Of a stretch of 53,865 nucleotides of DNA, positions 23,177 through 33,887 are shown piece by piece. The notes beneath the pieces are model-generated. The model was given only the letters and a program-made list of their open reading frames with translations. It was not told where the DNA came from and did not search any database. The position numbers and the translations under genes are program-made. How positions within the stretch are numbered: the first letter of the stretch is position 1; each line of letters opens with the position of its first letter. The DNA comes from JBFFXF01 sp041569895 (GTDB lineage: Bacteria; Planctomycetota; UBA8108; JACQVS01), in contig JBFFXF010000006.1 in assembly GCA_041569895.1 (NCBI GenBank), forward strand, positions 1-53,865, written 5' to 3'.

Positions 23177-23914
23177 TCACTGGACGCGCCGCACGCTCTT
23201 CCCGCCGTAGCGCGAGCGCAGAGCCTGGAGGAAGGTGAAGCAGGTTCCGGTAAAGGCTCCATGGGAGCACCCGCTCGGTGCGGCACCCACGACGTGGATC
23301 GGTGTCAGGTTCCGGTTGAGCGCCTCGATCGACTCGAGGGTCGCGGCGTAGCACGCCGGCGCGTTCGCGGCTTGCTCGCAGCTCTGGAGGCATGCCGAGC
23401 TGATGAAGAAGAAGATGTGGTTGTAACGGACTGGGGATCGCTGCGCGATGCCGACGCACTCGAGCAAGGCCTCGCGTGTACGCACGTCGCCGGTGCGCTC
23501 GAATGACTCGATGAACGCGGCCGCGCGGCGTCGGGCCGTGGCCGTCGCGGCGGCCGGCCGGCCACTGGCCGGAAAGCGACGGACATCGACGCCGCCGTGG
23601 ACGATCGCGAAGCGACACCCGTCCGAGAGCTGCTCGAGAAGTCGTCGCACGCCGCTACGCACGCCGCTGCGAGACGCGCCGCGACCGTCGACGCAGACGT
23701 AGAAACCGTTGCCCTCGAAGGCCTGCCCCCAGAGAACGACGAGCTCCGCGGTGCTCTCGTCGCCGGTACCGGACAGGGAGCTCGTCGCGACCGGAAGATC
23801 GAGATTCTCCTTTGTGTCGGCGCTCGGCCCGTCAGATTCGGTGGCGCCGACGAAGACAGCGAGAAGGAGAGAGAGCGTCGACAACGCAGTGGAAACGCAG
23901 TGCTGCAGGACCAT
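23177..23914 (-). CDS. Secreted VWA-like protein of unknown function
   Basis: A 245-aa protein from the ATG at 23914, which has GGAGG in front. A signal peptide covers residues 1-25 (TLSLLLAVFVGAT). The body resembles a von Willebrand factor A fold: a strand FYVCVDGRG, a helix RLLEQLSDG, a strand CRFAIVHGG, and later the strand HIFFFISSA. The metal-binding DxSxS motif is replaced by DGRGAS, so metal-dependent adhesion is doubtful. Four or more Cys in the C-terminal half suggest disulfides. It lies upstream of the propeller and peptidase genes on the same strand, so the three may form a surface cluster. Assignment to VWA is by eye and tentative. Confidence 0.6.
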   Translation of the reverse strand: MVLQHCVSTALSTLSLLLAVFVGATESDGPSADTKENLDLPVATSSLSGTGDESTAELVVLWGQAFEGNGFYVCVDGRGASRSGVRSGVRRLLEQLSDGCRFAIVHGGVDVRRFPASGRPAAATATARRRAAAFIESFERTGDVRTREALLECVGIAQRSPVRYNHIFFFISSACLQSCEQAANAPACYAATLESIEALNRNLTPIHVVGAAPSGCSHGAFTGTCFTFLQALRSRYGGKSVRRVQ

Positions 23915-24188
23915 GCGTCCTCCTTCGCGGACTCGCGACTGCACCCTCCCGACACTTCCCATGACGGGTGCCCCGCCGAGTTTCTTGCGGCGCAAATCCG
24001 TGACGAGCGATTCTTCGTCCTGGCGGGAAGCGAGGCCGGAGGCGATTCACGTGATCCGCCCAGGAGCTCGCGTCTCGATCTCGCTCTCTACACGGTTTCC
24101 GGGTACCATGCTCGCTGTGACGGGCACGCCCCCTCCGGGATGCCTGGTGACAGGACGACCCAACCGGCCGCGCAAGGAGCCGATCATC

Positions 24189-25439
24189 ATGCGACTCGCC
24201 ACCGCCCTTCTCTTCGCGCTGTGCGCCGGCGGCGCGCTTCTTGGAGACACGACGGCGACGACGACAGCCGGGGGGATCTTCGAGCAGCGCATCCTGCCGA
24301 TCTTTCGCTCGGAGAAACCGTCGAGCTGCATCGAGTGCCACCTCTCGGGAGTCGACCTCAAGAACTACATCCTGCCCTCGAGCGAGGACACCTTCCTGTC
24401 GTTGCGCGATCAGGGGATGGTCGATCTCGACCGCCCGGCCGACTCGAAGATCCTCCGTCTCATCGCCATGCGACCCGAGGATGGCACCGGCGCGAGCCTG
24501 ATTCACGAGCGCAACCGCAAGGCGGAGCTCGCCGCGTTCGCCGCCTGGATCGAGGCATGCTGCAAGGACCGGACGCTGCGCGAGGCCCCGGCGCTCGCGC
24601 CGGAGCGACTGGCGCTACCGGAGCGGCCGAACGAGGTCATCCGCCACAACCGCATCGACCGCGTCGTCGACTCGTTCGCCCGCACGGTCTGGGCGCTGCG
24701 ATTCCGCTGCGCGGGCTGCCACATGCCCGGCGGCGCGAAGTTCGCCAAGCACCGCGAGAAGCACGGCGACAAGATGGCGTGGCTTCTCCGCGCCGGCCCG
24801 GAGGCGTCGATGCGAAAAGTGGTCGAGCACGGTCTCGTCGATCTCGACCACCCCGAGCGCAGCCTGCTCCTCCTCAAGCCGCTCAACGAGGTCGAGCACG
24901 GGGGCGGCAAGAAGATGTTCCCCGGTGACACCGACTACATGGCGTTCCTCGGCTGGATCCGCGATTACGCGCGGGCGTCGCGAGACGGTTACGTCTCCGC
25001 CGGTGCGCTGCCGCGGCCGTCGCCGTGGACGGGCTCGGAGCTCTGGCTGCGGATCGAGCACGCGCCGGAAGCCTGGCTCGGCCGCTACGGCATCCTGGCA
25101 GTGCACGCACGCGATCCGGCGAGCGGTGAGTGGCTCGAGGAGCCGGTGGCGGTGTCGTCGTTCCTCGCCAGAAAGCACCGCCGCTTCGGCCCGTTCGCGC
25201 AGGGGTATCTGATGGTCCGCAGCCCGGAAGCGAACGGGGCACGGCTTCCGCAGGGCGAGTACCGAGTCGTCGTCCACGTCGGCGGCCCCGAGCGCATGAC
25301 GACCGACTTCGAGGAAGCGATCGCCGCGGCGCGCCCGGCCGCGAGCGCGGTGGTGTCGACCGAGTGGGCGCGGGGATTCCGCCACGCCACGGTCGTGCCC
25401 GGCGCGACGCTCGAAATCCGCCGCACTAGCCGCTTTTAG
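24189..25439 (+). CDS. Secreted di-heme c-type cytochrome
   Basis: A 416-aa protein with a signal peptide (MRLATALLFALCAGGALLG) and two heme attachment motifs: CIECH (Cys47, Cys50, His51) and CAGCH (Cys174, Cys177, His178). The arrangement is that of planctomycete cytochrome-type proteins. The C-terminal 150 residues form a beta-rich domain without heme motifs (SELWLRIEH, YRVVVHVGG). AAGGAG precedes the ATG by about ten bases. It stands divergent from the VWA-like gene (274-base spacer, no clear gene) and upstream of the histidine kinase gene on the same strand, 120 bases away. The redox partner is unknown. Confidence 0.82.
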   Translation: MRLATALLFALCAGGALLGDTTATTTAGGIFEQRILPIFRSEKPSSCIECHLSGVDLKNYILPSSEDTFLSLRDQGMVDLDRPADSKILRLIAMRPEDGTGASLIHERNRKAELAAFAAWIEACCKDRTLREAPALAPERLALPERPNEVIRHNRIDRVVDSFARTVWALRFRCAGCHMPGGAKFAKHREKHGDKMAWLLRAGPEASMRKVVEHGLVDLDHPERSLLLLKPLNEVEHGGGKKMFPGDTDYMAFLGWIRDYARASRDGYVSAGALPRPSPWTGSELWLRIEHAPEAWLGRYGILAVHARDPASGEWLEEPVAVSSFLARKHRRFGPFAQGYLMVRSPEANGARLPQGEYRVVVHVGGPERMTTDFEEAIAAARPAASAVVSTEWARGFRHATVVPGATLEIRRTSRF

Positions 25440-25559
25440 ACCGCGCCGCCGCCCCGCTTCACGCCGCCACTGGCTGATCGCTCTCCTTTCCGCCGCTCCG
25501 GTCTGGAACCGCCCGTCCCCGTGTGATACCTTCTGCTGCTTACGTGACGGAGGCCCCGA

Positions 25560-28500
25560 TTGCGTTCGTTCGCCCTGCTCCTCGCCCTCGGCTGCTTCAC
25601 CGCCCCTCTCCGCGCGGAGGGCGCCACCTTCTCGGCCGCGGCAAGCGTCGAGAACGGCGCGACCCTCGCGCCCCGGTGGAGGATCTCCTCGCTCGCGCCC
25701 GGGCTCGGGCTCGAGGACCGCGGCATCTTCTTCATCGACTTCTCCGCCGATGGGACGGCGTGGATCGCCGCGTCGTCGGGGCTCGTGCGCCACGGTGGCT
25801 ACGACCATCGCCGCTTCACCCGCGCGGACGGGCTGCCGTCGAGCTATGTCCGCTGTGCGCGTGTCTCCAGGTCGGGCGCGGTCTGGGTCGGGACCGACCG
25901 GGGAGTCGCCGTGATCGAGGGCGACATCGTGCATCCCTTCGGCTCCCTCGACCGCCTCGCTGGACCGAGCGTTCGCCGCATCGTCGAGGACCCCGACGGC
26001 ACGCTCTGGTTCTGCTGTGACCGCTGGCCGCGGCGGACCGTCACGGCGGGGCTGTCGCGGTTGCGACGCGGCGAGTGGACGACGTTCACGACCGACGACG
26101 GCCTGCCGAGCGACTACGTCATGGACTACTTCGCCGACTCGCGCGGCCGGCGTTTCGTCCTGACGCTCCGAGGTCTCGCCGAGATCGAGGACGACGACCG
26201 CGTGGCGCTGCCGCTCGAGGGCAGCGGGCTCGAGGGCACCGACGCGCGCTTCTGGTCGATGGTCGAGGTCCCGGATGTCGGCGTCGTGGCAGCGACCGAT
26301 TCGGCGCTCTTCATTCTCGACGGCGATCGCGGTTGGCGGCGCGTTGCCGGGCCGTTCGCGGAAGTTCCGCAGCCGAAGCTCCTCGCCACGCGGCGGGGCG
26401 AGATCCTCACCTTCGCGAACGACCCGATCTCGGCCTTCGTCTCGTGGAACGACGGGCGCTTCGAGACCGTCTCCGAGCGGCTGGAGCTCGCCCCGAAGGG
26501 AATCCAGTCGGTCGCGGAGTCTCCCGATGGCTCGGTGTGGGCGGGCGGGTACGGTTTTCTCGTCCGCTGGAATCGTTCCGAGAGCGGTTACCGGCTCCAT
26601 CGCGGCCTCCCGCCGCCGCGTTTTCGCGATGGGTTCGGCGGCGTGTGGATGGGCGCGGCGGGGAAGCGCGTGTGTCGCGTTCGTGATGGCGAATGGACAT
26701 GGTTTCCGCGCGTCACCGCCGAGCCGGTGCTCGACCGCGAGGACGGTGTATGGCTCGCGCACGAGGGAGCGATCAAGCGCGTGCGCGGGGGAGAGATCGC
26801 CGAATGGCCGTCGCGGGCTGTCGGCGTCGCTGCGGTGACTCTGGTGGCGCCCGACGCCACGGACGGCGTGTACGTCGTCGGGCAGGATGCCGAAGGTCGC
26901 GCGGCGGCGGCGAGCCTCCGGCGGGGCCTCTGGCGCCGGATCCCACTCGACGTCGCGGACGGCGAGCGCGCCGTCGGCGGCGCAGACGATCCGGTCGGCG
27001 GGGCGTGGGTCGTCCTGCAGCGCGACGTCGACGGGACGATGACCCACCGCGTCGTTCGACTCGACGGCCGTCGCGCGCGACCCATCTCCATCCCGCGCGA
27101 GGCATCGATCATCGCGACGCCATTTCTGCATGCCGACCGCCGATCCCGGCTCTGGATGTACGGTTTCTTCGGTCTGTTCCTCCTCGAGCCCGGCGCCGAC
27201 CGCTGGGCCTCGGTGGCGGAGATCTGCGGCGACGACGTCAGCTACGCTGCCGAGCGGCGCGGCGAGCTGTGGTTCTCGTATCGCTCGCTGACGGGTGGCG
27301 ACGCCGGGCTCTCGTGTCTCGGCGAGTCCGGCTGGCGTCACCTGCCGCTCAGCACGGTGCGGTTCGCCGGCACGCTCGCCGACGGCTCGCTCTGCTATGC
27401 TCGCGCGAACGGGCTGCTCGAGATACCCGCCGGCGAGGATTCGAGACCTCGCCTCCGGACGCTTCCGCTCACCGGACGCGTCCTCTCGATCGTCGAGGGC
27501 GCCGACGAGGACGAGCGCTGGATCGGGCTCGAGGACACCGATTTCGTGCTCCGCTATCGCCCCGACGGCCACGCTCCAGAGACGCGCCTCCTGTCGGCGC
27601 CATCGATGCCGATGGAGGGCGAGGATCTCGTCGTCGGCATTGGCGGCGTCGAGCGTTTCCACCCCCCGACCAGTCGACGCGGGTTCGAGGTCGAGACGCG
27701 ACTCGACGGCGGTCCGTGGCAGCGCCGGCCCCTCGAGCGCGGTGAGCTCCGCCTCGGCGGGCTCGTCGCCGGCACGCACGATCTCGAGGTACGCGTCATC
27801 GATGAGGACGGCGATGTCGACGAGACGCCCCTCGCGCTGCGAACCCGCGTCGTGCCGATCCCGATGCAGCTCCAGTGGTGGTTCACGCCGCTGGCGCTCT
27901 CCATCTTCATCGCCATCGCCACCCTGGCGGCGATCAGCCTCGTCGCCAGGAGGAAGCTCGCCGCGCAGGCCGCCGGGCTCGAGGAGCTGGTCGCGGAGCG
28001 CACGACGGAGCTCGTCGACACCAATCGCGAGCTGCTGAAGCAGATCGACGTGCGCAACCGCATGCAGCTGCGCCTCGCGCAGGCCGAGAAGCTCGAGGAC
28101 CTCGGACTCGTCGCCGGCGGCGTGGCGCACGATTTCAACAACCTGCTCACCGTCATCCTGACGAGCTCCGAGCTCCTCGCGACGCGTCTGAGACCGGGTT
28201 CGCCGGAACGGGGGCGTGCGGATGACATCGCCGAGGCAGGCAAGCGCGCCGCAGAGATCACGCGCAAACTCCTGGCGTTCAGCCGGAGGCAGATCCTCGA
28301 GATGCGGACGGTCGATCTCGCCGCGCTGACGCGCGAGACCGAGCCGATGCTCCGGTCGATGCTCGGCGCGAACGTCGAGCTCCGCACCGAGATCGAGGCC
28401 GGGCCGCTGCTCGTCCGCGCCGACTCCACGCAGCTCGTCCAGGTGCTGCTCAATCTGGTCGTCAACGCGCGCGACGCCATGCCTGACGGCGGCGAGGCGG

Positions 28501-29270
28501 TGATCCGCATCCGAGACGTCGCCAACCATCACGGCTCGGACAACTGGCACGGGCTCGGCGGCGAGCGCTGCGTCCTCCTCGAGGTCGAGGACACCGGAAC
28601 CGGAATCGCCGCCGGCGACCTGCCGAAGATCTTCCAGCCCTTCTTCACCACCAAGGAGCCGGGGAAGGGCACCGGGCTCGGCCTCTCGACGGTCTACGGA
28701 ATCATCCGTCAGTTCGACGGCGCGATCCGCGCCCGGAATCGCGGCGGCGGCGCGTGCTTCGAGATCGCCCTGCCGCGTGTCGAGGACGCATCCTGGCAGG
28801 ACAACGGGCAGGAGACGGAGAGCGCGACACGCCTCGTCGCGCGTCCGGAGGAATCGGTCGCGTCGCGCCGCGTCACCGGCAGCACCCTCGTCGTCGAGGA
28901 CGAGCCCCGCGTCCGGCAGCTGATCTGCGATGCGCTGAGGAACCGTGGCTTCGACGTTCTCGAGGCGCCGACGCCCGAGGACGCGCTCGAGCTCGCGCGT
29001 CGCCACGACGGACGGATCTCGCTGTTGGTGACCGACATCGTCATGCCCGGGATGAACGGGTTCGACCTCGCGGCGCGCATCGCGGGCGTCGGCTCCGACA
29101 TCGCCGTCGTTTACATCTCGGGGTACAACCCGAGCCTTCCTCCCGAGACCGCCCCCCTCGGTCACCCGACCAGTTTCCTCCAGAAACCGTTTCGTCCGGC
29201 GGAGCTGATCGCCGAGGTCGATCGCCTGCTGGCGCGCGGCGAGGAGAACGAGCGCGACCCGGGGGATTAG
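25560..29270 (+). CDS. Hybrid sensor histidine kinase with Reg_prop sensor propellers
   Basis: A 1236-aa protein from a TTG start with GGAGG seven bases upstream. Order: signal peptide or first membrane segment (1-20), about 650 residues of two-component-regulator propeller (Reg_prop) repeats (SSGLVRHGGYDHRRFTRADG is typical), a Y_Y_Y domain (about 690-765), a transmembrane helix (about 772-795), a short coiled coil, HisKA with phosphoacceptor His857 in VAHDFNN, an HATPase with GxGxGLGLSTVYG, and a receiver domain with Asp1159 in VTDIVMPGMNG. The class usually senses polysaccharide fragments in the periplasm, but the ligand here is unknown. There is no DNA-binding output domain, so signalling must pass to another protein. 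Confidence 0.93.
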   Translation: MRSFALLLALGCFTAPLRAEGATFSAAASVENGATLAPRWRISSLAPGLGLEDRGIFFIDFSADGTAWIAASSGLVRHGGYDHRRFTRADGLPSSYVRCARVSRSGAVWVGTDRGVAVIEGDIVHPFGSLDRLAGPSVRRIVEDPDGTLWFCCDRWPRRTVTAGLSRLRRGEWTTFTTDDGLPSDYVMDYFADSRGRRFVLTLRGLAEIEDDDRVALPLEGSGLEGTDARFWSMVEVPDVGVVAATDSALFILDGDRGWRRVAGPFAEVPQPKLLATRRGEILTFANDPISAFVSWNDGRFETVSERLELAPKGIQSVAESPDGSVWAGGYGFLVRWNRSESGYRLHRGLPPPRFRDGFGGVWMGAAGKRVCRVRDGEWTWFPRVTAEPVLDREDGVWLAHEGAIKRVRGGEIAEWPSRAVGVAAVTLVAPDATDGVYVVGQDAEGRAAAASLRRGLWRRIPLDVADGERAVGGADDPVGGAWVVLQRDVDGTMTHRVVRLDGRRARPISIPREASIIATPFLHADRRSRLWMYGFFGLFLLEPGADRWASVAEICGDDVSYAAERRGELWFSYRSLTGGDAGLSCLGESGWRHLPLSTVRFAGTLADGSLCYARANGLLEIPAGEDSRPRLRTLPLTGRVLSIVEGADEDERWIGLEDTDFVLRYRPDGHAPETRLLSAPSMPMEGEDLVVGIGGVERFHPPTSRRGFEVETRLDGGPWQRRPLERGELRLGGLVAGTHDLEVRVIDEDGDVDETPLALRTRVVPIPMQLQWWFTPLALSIFIAIATLAAISLVARRKLAAQAAGLEELVAERTTELVDTNRELLKQIDVRNRMQLRLAQAEKLEDLGLVAGGVAHDFNNLLTVILTSSELLATRLRPGSPERGRADDIAEAGKRAAEITRKLLAFSRRQILEMRTVDLAALTRETEPMLRSMLGANVELRTEIEAGPLLVRADSTQLVQVLLNLVVNARDAMPDGGEAVIRIRDVANHHGSDNWHGLGGERCVLLEVEDTGTGIAAGDLPKIFQPFFTTKEPGKGTGLGLSTVYGIIRQFDGAIRARNRGGGACFEIALPRVEDASWQDNGQETESATRLVARPEESVASRRVTGSTLVVEDEPRVRQLICDALRNRGFDVLEAPTPEDALELARRHDGRISLLVTDIVMPGMNGFDLAARIAGVGSDIAVVYISGYNPSLPPETAPLGHPTSFLQKPFRPAELIAEVDRLLARGEENERDPGD

Positions 29271-29310
29271 ACGGTGGCCTTCCTGCCGCCGAGGTTCGCT
29301 TCCGCGCGCG

Positions 29311-30561
29311 TCACTCGCGACTGATGGCGATGTTGGCGAGGATCGTGAAGGCGAAGATGCCGAGGAAGTAGACGGCGGCGAGGCTTGCCGCCGCCTTTTC
29401 CTGACCGGTGAGGCCGCAAACGGCCGCGCCGACGCCGGCGATCCCCAGCACGATGGTCATCAGCCCGAGTCTCCTCCGCGCCTGCGGTTGCTCCGGCGCG
29501 AACGACCCGGCGACCGCGATCATGTAGAGCGTCAGGCCGATGGCGCCCATCCCCCACCAGCCGTTCCCGGTGACGAACCAGCCGCCCAGCGACACGAGCG
29601 CGCCGAGGACGATGAGGCCGACGACGTTCGACGCCGCACGTTCCCGCCTCGTCAGCGCCAGGCGCCCGAACGGGTGCAGCCGCAGGAAGAGATTGAAGAG
29701 CGGATCGGCGATCCAGGTCAGCAGGACGAATCCCGCCAGCAGCACGATGATCGGCACGACGATGGGCCGCGCCTCCGGCGTCGTCCGGCTGATCGACCGC
29801 AGCACGCGGTAGCAGATGTAGATGCCGATGATCACCCCCCACCGCACCCCCGGCGGCAGCGAGCCCATCCAGAGGAAGTACTTGAGGATCGCGCCGTAGA
29901 TCGGATTGCGCGCCTTGAGCGCCGTGAGGACGCCCTCGCGCGCCCAGTCGAGGTTCGGGTCGAGGCGGAGGGCCTCGCGGAAGTGCTCCTCGGCCCGGCG
30001 CTGGTCGCCGCTGCGGACATAGGCCCAGCCGCGTGTCGCGTGCGCGAGCGCGCTGTCCGGGTCGGCCTCGAGCGCCTCCTCGGCGGCGGCCTCCGCCTCC
30101 TCGCGGCGCCCGAGCTGTTGCAGGCAGAGCGCGCGCATGTTGCGGCAGGTGTCGTCCTCGGCGTCGATGGCGAGCCCGGCCTCGGCCGCCTCGAGCGCCT
30201 CGGCCCACCGGTCGTTCTGGCCCAGGAGGCTGGACTTCAGACCCCAGTTGGTCTCGTCGTCGGGATCGATCCGCAGCGCCTCGTCGGCCGCGGCGAGCGC
30301 CTCGCGCTTCTTCCCCGCCTCCATCAGGACCCGCGCGAGCGCGACGTGCGTGTACGAGTCGTCCGGCCGCCGGCCGACCGCCTCGCGCGCGAGTTTCATG
30401 GCCTCGTCGTGACGCCCCTGCTCGGAGACTGCCTGCGCCAGCAGCGCGAGCGCCTGCGCGTCCTCGGGGTCCTCGGCGAGCGCCCGGCGGAGCTCGCGCT
30501 CGGCGAGCTCCCAGCGGTCCTGCATGAAGAGCAGACGTCCGCGCTGCAATCGTGCGTTCAT
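29311..30561 (-). CDS. TPR-repeat integral membrane protein
   Basis: A 416-aa protein. The N-terminal half (1-215) is a run of tetratricopeptide repeats (AEDPEDAQALALLAQAVSEQ, ADPDSALAHATRGWAYVRSG and others). The C-terminal half has about six hydrophobic segments: WGVIIGIYICYRVL, VVPIIVLLAGFVLLTWI, VVGLIVLGALVSLGGWFV, MGAIGLTLYMIAVAG, LMTIVLGIAGVGAAVC and AAVYFLGIFAFTIL. Topology predicts cytoplasmic TPRs. It follows the TPR-AAA ATPase by 58 bases on the same strand, so the two probably work together. No ribosome-binding site stands out. Specific role unknown. Confidence 0.8.
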   Translation of the reverse strand: MNARLQRGRLLFMQDRWELAERELRRALAEDPEDAQALALLAQAVSEQGRHDEAMKLAREAVGRRPDDSYTHVALARVLMEAGKKREALAAADEALRIDPDDETNWGLKSSLLGQNDRWAEALEAAEAGLAIDAEDDTCRNMRALCLQQLGRREEAEAAAEEALEADPDSALAHATRGWAYVRSGDQRRAEEHFREALRLDPNLDWAREGVLTALKARNPIYGAILKYFLWMGSLPPGVRWGVIIGIYICYRVLRSISRTTPEARPIVVPIIVLLAGFVLLTWIADPLFNLFLRLHPFGRLALTRRERAASNVVGLIVLGALVSLGGWFVTGNGWWGMGAIGLTLYMIAVAGSFAPEQPQARRRLGLMTIVLGIAGVGAAVCGLTGQEKAAASLAAVYFLGIFAFTILANIAISRE

Positions 30562-30619
30562 CTCGGATTCCGTCGCCCCACGCCTCGCCGGGCTCGAGGC
30601 CCGACCCGGCTGACCCGGC

Positions 30620-31981
30620 TCACTTCAGCTTCAGGTACTCGAGGATGTCGTCGTAGATGCCGCCCTGGTTCGAGTAGAGCGCGTAGTTTCGCGCCGTCGC
30701 GAACCACTCCTTCGTGGTCGGCTTCTGCTTCTTCGCCGCCGCCAGGAGGTCGGCCGTTTTCAGCGGGCTCGCCTTGCGCTCGCGGATGGCGCGCCGCAGC
30801 TTGTCCTCGACCGCCGCGTCGACCACCGCCTCGAGATCGGCGCCGGAGAACTCCGGCGTCTTTCTCGCCACCGTCTTGACGTCCACTTTCTCCTGCGGCT
30901 TGCCCTTCAGCAGGATCTCCAGGATGCCCGCCCGCGCCGGCTCGTCGGGAGGCGGCACGAAGATGACGCGATCGAATCGTCCCGGCCTGCGGAACGCGGC
31001 GTCGAGATGCCAGGGCGCGTTGGTGGCGCCGAGGATCAGCAGGCCGTCGTTCGACGAGTCGATGCCGTCGAGCTCTGCGAGGAACTGGTTGATCAGCTGC
31101 CGTCCCGCCGAGCCGCGCATGTCCGATCGGCTGGCGCCCAGCGCGTCGACTTCGTCGAAGAAGAGCACGCACGGCCGGTTCGCCCGCGCCTGCGCGAAGA
31201 GCTCGTGCAGCTTGCGCTCGCTCTCGCCGATCCACATGTCGAGGACCTCGTGGATCCCGACGGACATGAATCCGGCCTTCACCTCGCCCGCCGTGGCGCG
31301 CGCCAGATGCGTCTTGCCGCAGCCGGGCGGACCGAAGAGCAGGATCCCGCCGCCGGTCTTCTTGCCGTACGCCTCGTAGAGCTCGGGATGGTTGAGCGGC
31401 GCGATGATCTTGAGGCCGATCTCCTCCTTGAGCGCGTCCATGCCGCCGACGTCGTCGAAGGTGACCTCCGGCCGCTCGACCGGGATCGCATCATCGCCGC
31501 CGGTCGGCGCGCAGGTCGCGCCGCGGACCTTGCCATCGACGACCTCCGCCGTGGCGGCCTCGTCGTCGTCGTCGCTGTAGACGCCGAGACGGAGCGCCAG
31601 CGCCGGGTCCTCGAGATCGGGGTCCTCGTCGATGGCCGTTCGGTACGCCCCTACCGCGCGCTCGACCTCGCCCGCGGCGAGCAGGAGGCGGGCGTGCGCG
31701 AGCCGGGCCCGCGCCGACGTCTCGGGAGCGTTGATCAGCGATTCGACGAGGACGAGCGCCTCGGAGTGCTTGTCGCGGCGGCTGAAGACCTCGGCGAGCT
31801 CGAGCTTGACCGCCTCGTCGTCCGGCGCGCGCGCGAGCGCGTCCCGCAGCTCCTTCTCCGCCTCGGCGATCCGGTCGGCCTCGACGAGCAGCCGGGCTAT
31901 GTGACGGCGCAGCTTGACGTTCTCGGGCGTCGCCTCGAGCGCCTCGCGCAGATCGCGGATGGTGTCGTCCGTCGGCGGCAT
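30620..31981 (-). CDS. TPR-AAA+ ATPase fusion (VPS4/Cdc48-like AAA module)
   Basis: A 453-aa protein. Residues 1-135 are TPR-like helices (LREALEATPENVKLRRHIARL and similar). Then comes a single AAA domain with Walker A GPPGCGKT (217-224), Walker B FFDE (Asp276, Glu277), the second region of homology with GRFDR, and an AAA lid. The C-terminal helix ends YDDILEYLK. The module resembles classic AAA remodellers rather than Lon or Clp; there is no protease domain. AGGGGA precedes the ATG. Paired with the downstream TPR membrane protein, it may remodel membrane-associated complexes; this is inference. Confidence 0.88.
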   Translation of the reverse strand: MPPTDDTIRDLREALEATPENVKLRRHIARLLVEADRIAEAEKELRDALARAPDDEAVKLELAEVFSRRDKHSEALVLVESLINAPETSARARLAHARLLLAAGEVERAVGAYRTAIDEDPDLEDPALALRLGVYSDDDDEAATAEVVDGKVRGATCAPTGGDDAIPVERPEVTFDDVGGMDALKEEIGLKIIAPLNHPELYEAYGKKTGGGILLFGPPGCGKTHLARATAGEVKAGFMSVGIHEVLDMWIGESERKLHELFAQARANRPCVLFFDEVDALGASRSDMRGSAGRQLINQFLAELDGIDSSNDGLLILGATNAPWHLDAAFRRPGRFDRVIFVPPPDEPARAGILEILLKGKPQEKVDVKTVARKTPEFSGADLEAVVDAAVEDKLRRAIRERKASPLKTADLLAAAKKQKPTTKEWFATARNYALYSNQGGIYDDILEYLKLK

Positions 31982-32041
31982 GGGTCCCCTGCTGCCATCT
32001 CGTCGGCGGAGCGCATTTTAGGACGGCGGGCGGCGGGCCGC

Positions 32042-32440
32042 AAGCCGCTCCGGGGAGACGGGCGGACGGAGCGCGAGCACCTCGAGGTCACGGGCGCGGA
32101 TGGCGCCGCGTCGGTTCCGGTTCCTCGCCTCGACGATCCGGGGATCTCGCCCGGCACCGCCACCTGGGCGATCGTCGGCGAGGTGAGCCACGAGGACGTC
32201 GGCGACGCCGGGTTCCTCGAGATATGGAACCACCTCGACGACGGCGGCTCCTACTTCAGCCGCACGCTCGCCGAGGACTCGGGTCCTCTCCAGCGACTCG
32301 AGGGGCCCTCCGGCTGGCGGTCATTCGCCCTGCCGTTCTCGACGACTCCCGGCGGGCCCTCTCCGACGCGTCTCGAGCTCAACGTCGTGCTTCCGGCGGG
32401 CGGCGTGGTGCGGCTCACGGACCTGCGGCTCGCGGCGTGA
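32042..32440 (+). pseudogene. 5'-truncated remnant of a beta-domain protein
   Basis: The frame ending at 32440 encodes about 110 residues of plausible protein (TATWAIVGEVSHEDVGDAGF, then LEIWNHLDDGGSYFSRTLAE, then WRSFALPFSTTP), but no ATG, GTG or TTG in frame lies between it and the divergent AAA gene. The sequence looks like a conserved C-terminal beta-sandwich that normally follows a membrane domain. A deletion or rearrangement near 31985-32085 probably removed the front of the gene. The spacer 31982-32041 shows no promoter. Confidence 0.5.
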
Positions 32441-32443
32441 GCC

Positions 32444-32470
32444 GGCTCCGGCCGGGTGGCGACCGGAGCC
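32444..32470. terminator. 8-bp hairpin between remnant and aceA
   Basis: GGCTCCGG (32444-32451) pairs with CCGGAGCC (32463-32470) around an 11-base loop, just after the stop codon of the remnant. It could stop transcription from both sides; no T-tract. Confidence 0.4.
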
Positions 32471-32485
32471 CGCTCTCACTCTTCC

Positions 32486-32518
32486 GGTGATCGGTGATCG
32501 GTGATCGGTGATCAGTGA

Positions 32519-32520
<2 letters not shown>
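32486..32520. repeat. GATCGGT heptamer array touching the aceA stop codon
   Basis: Four GGTGATC units plus AGTGATC run into the 3' end of aceA. On the minus strand each unit reads TGATCAC or CGATCAC, and the aceA stop TGA is the first base triplet of one such unit. CGG recurs every seven bases in the complete units. Confidence 0.8.
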
Positions 32521-33874
<1,354 letters not shown>

Positions 33875-33887
33875 CGTCTTCTCCTGT

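Noticed and set aside
24615..29165. A 1516-codon open frame on the minus strand opposite the histidine kinase
   Set aside because: It mirrors the codon pattern of the kinase gene, has no ribosome-binding site or recognisable domain, and its translation is Arg/Glu-rich as expected for an antisense frame in GC-rich DNA.
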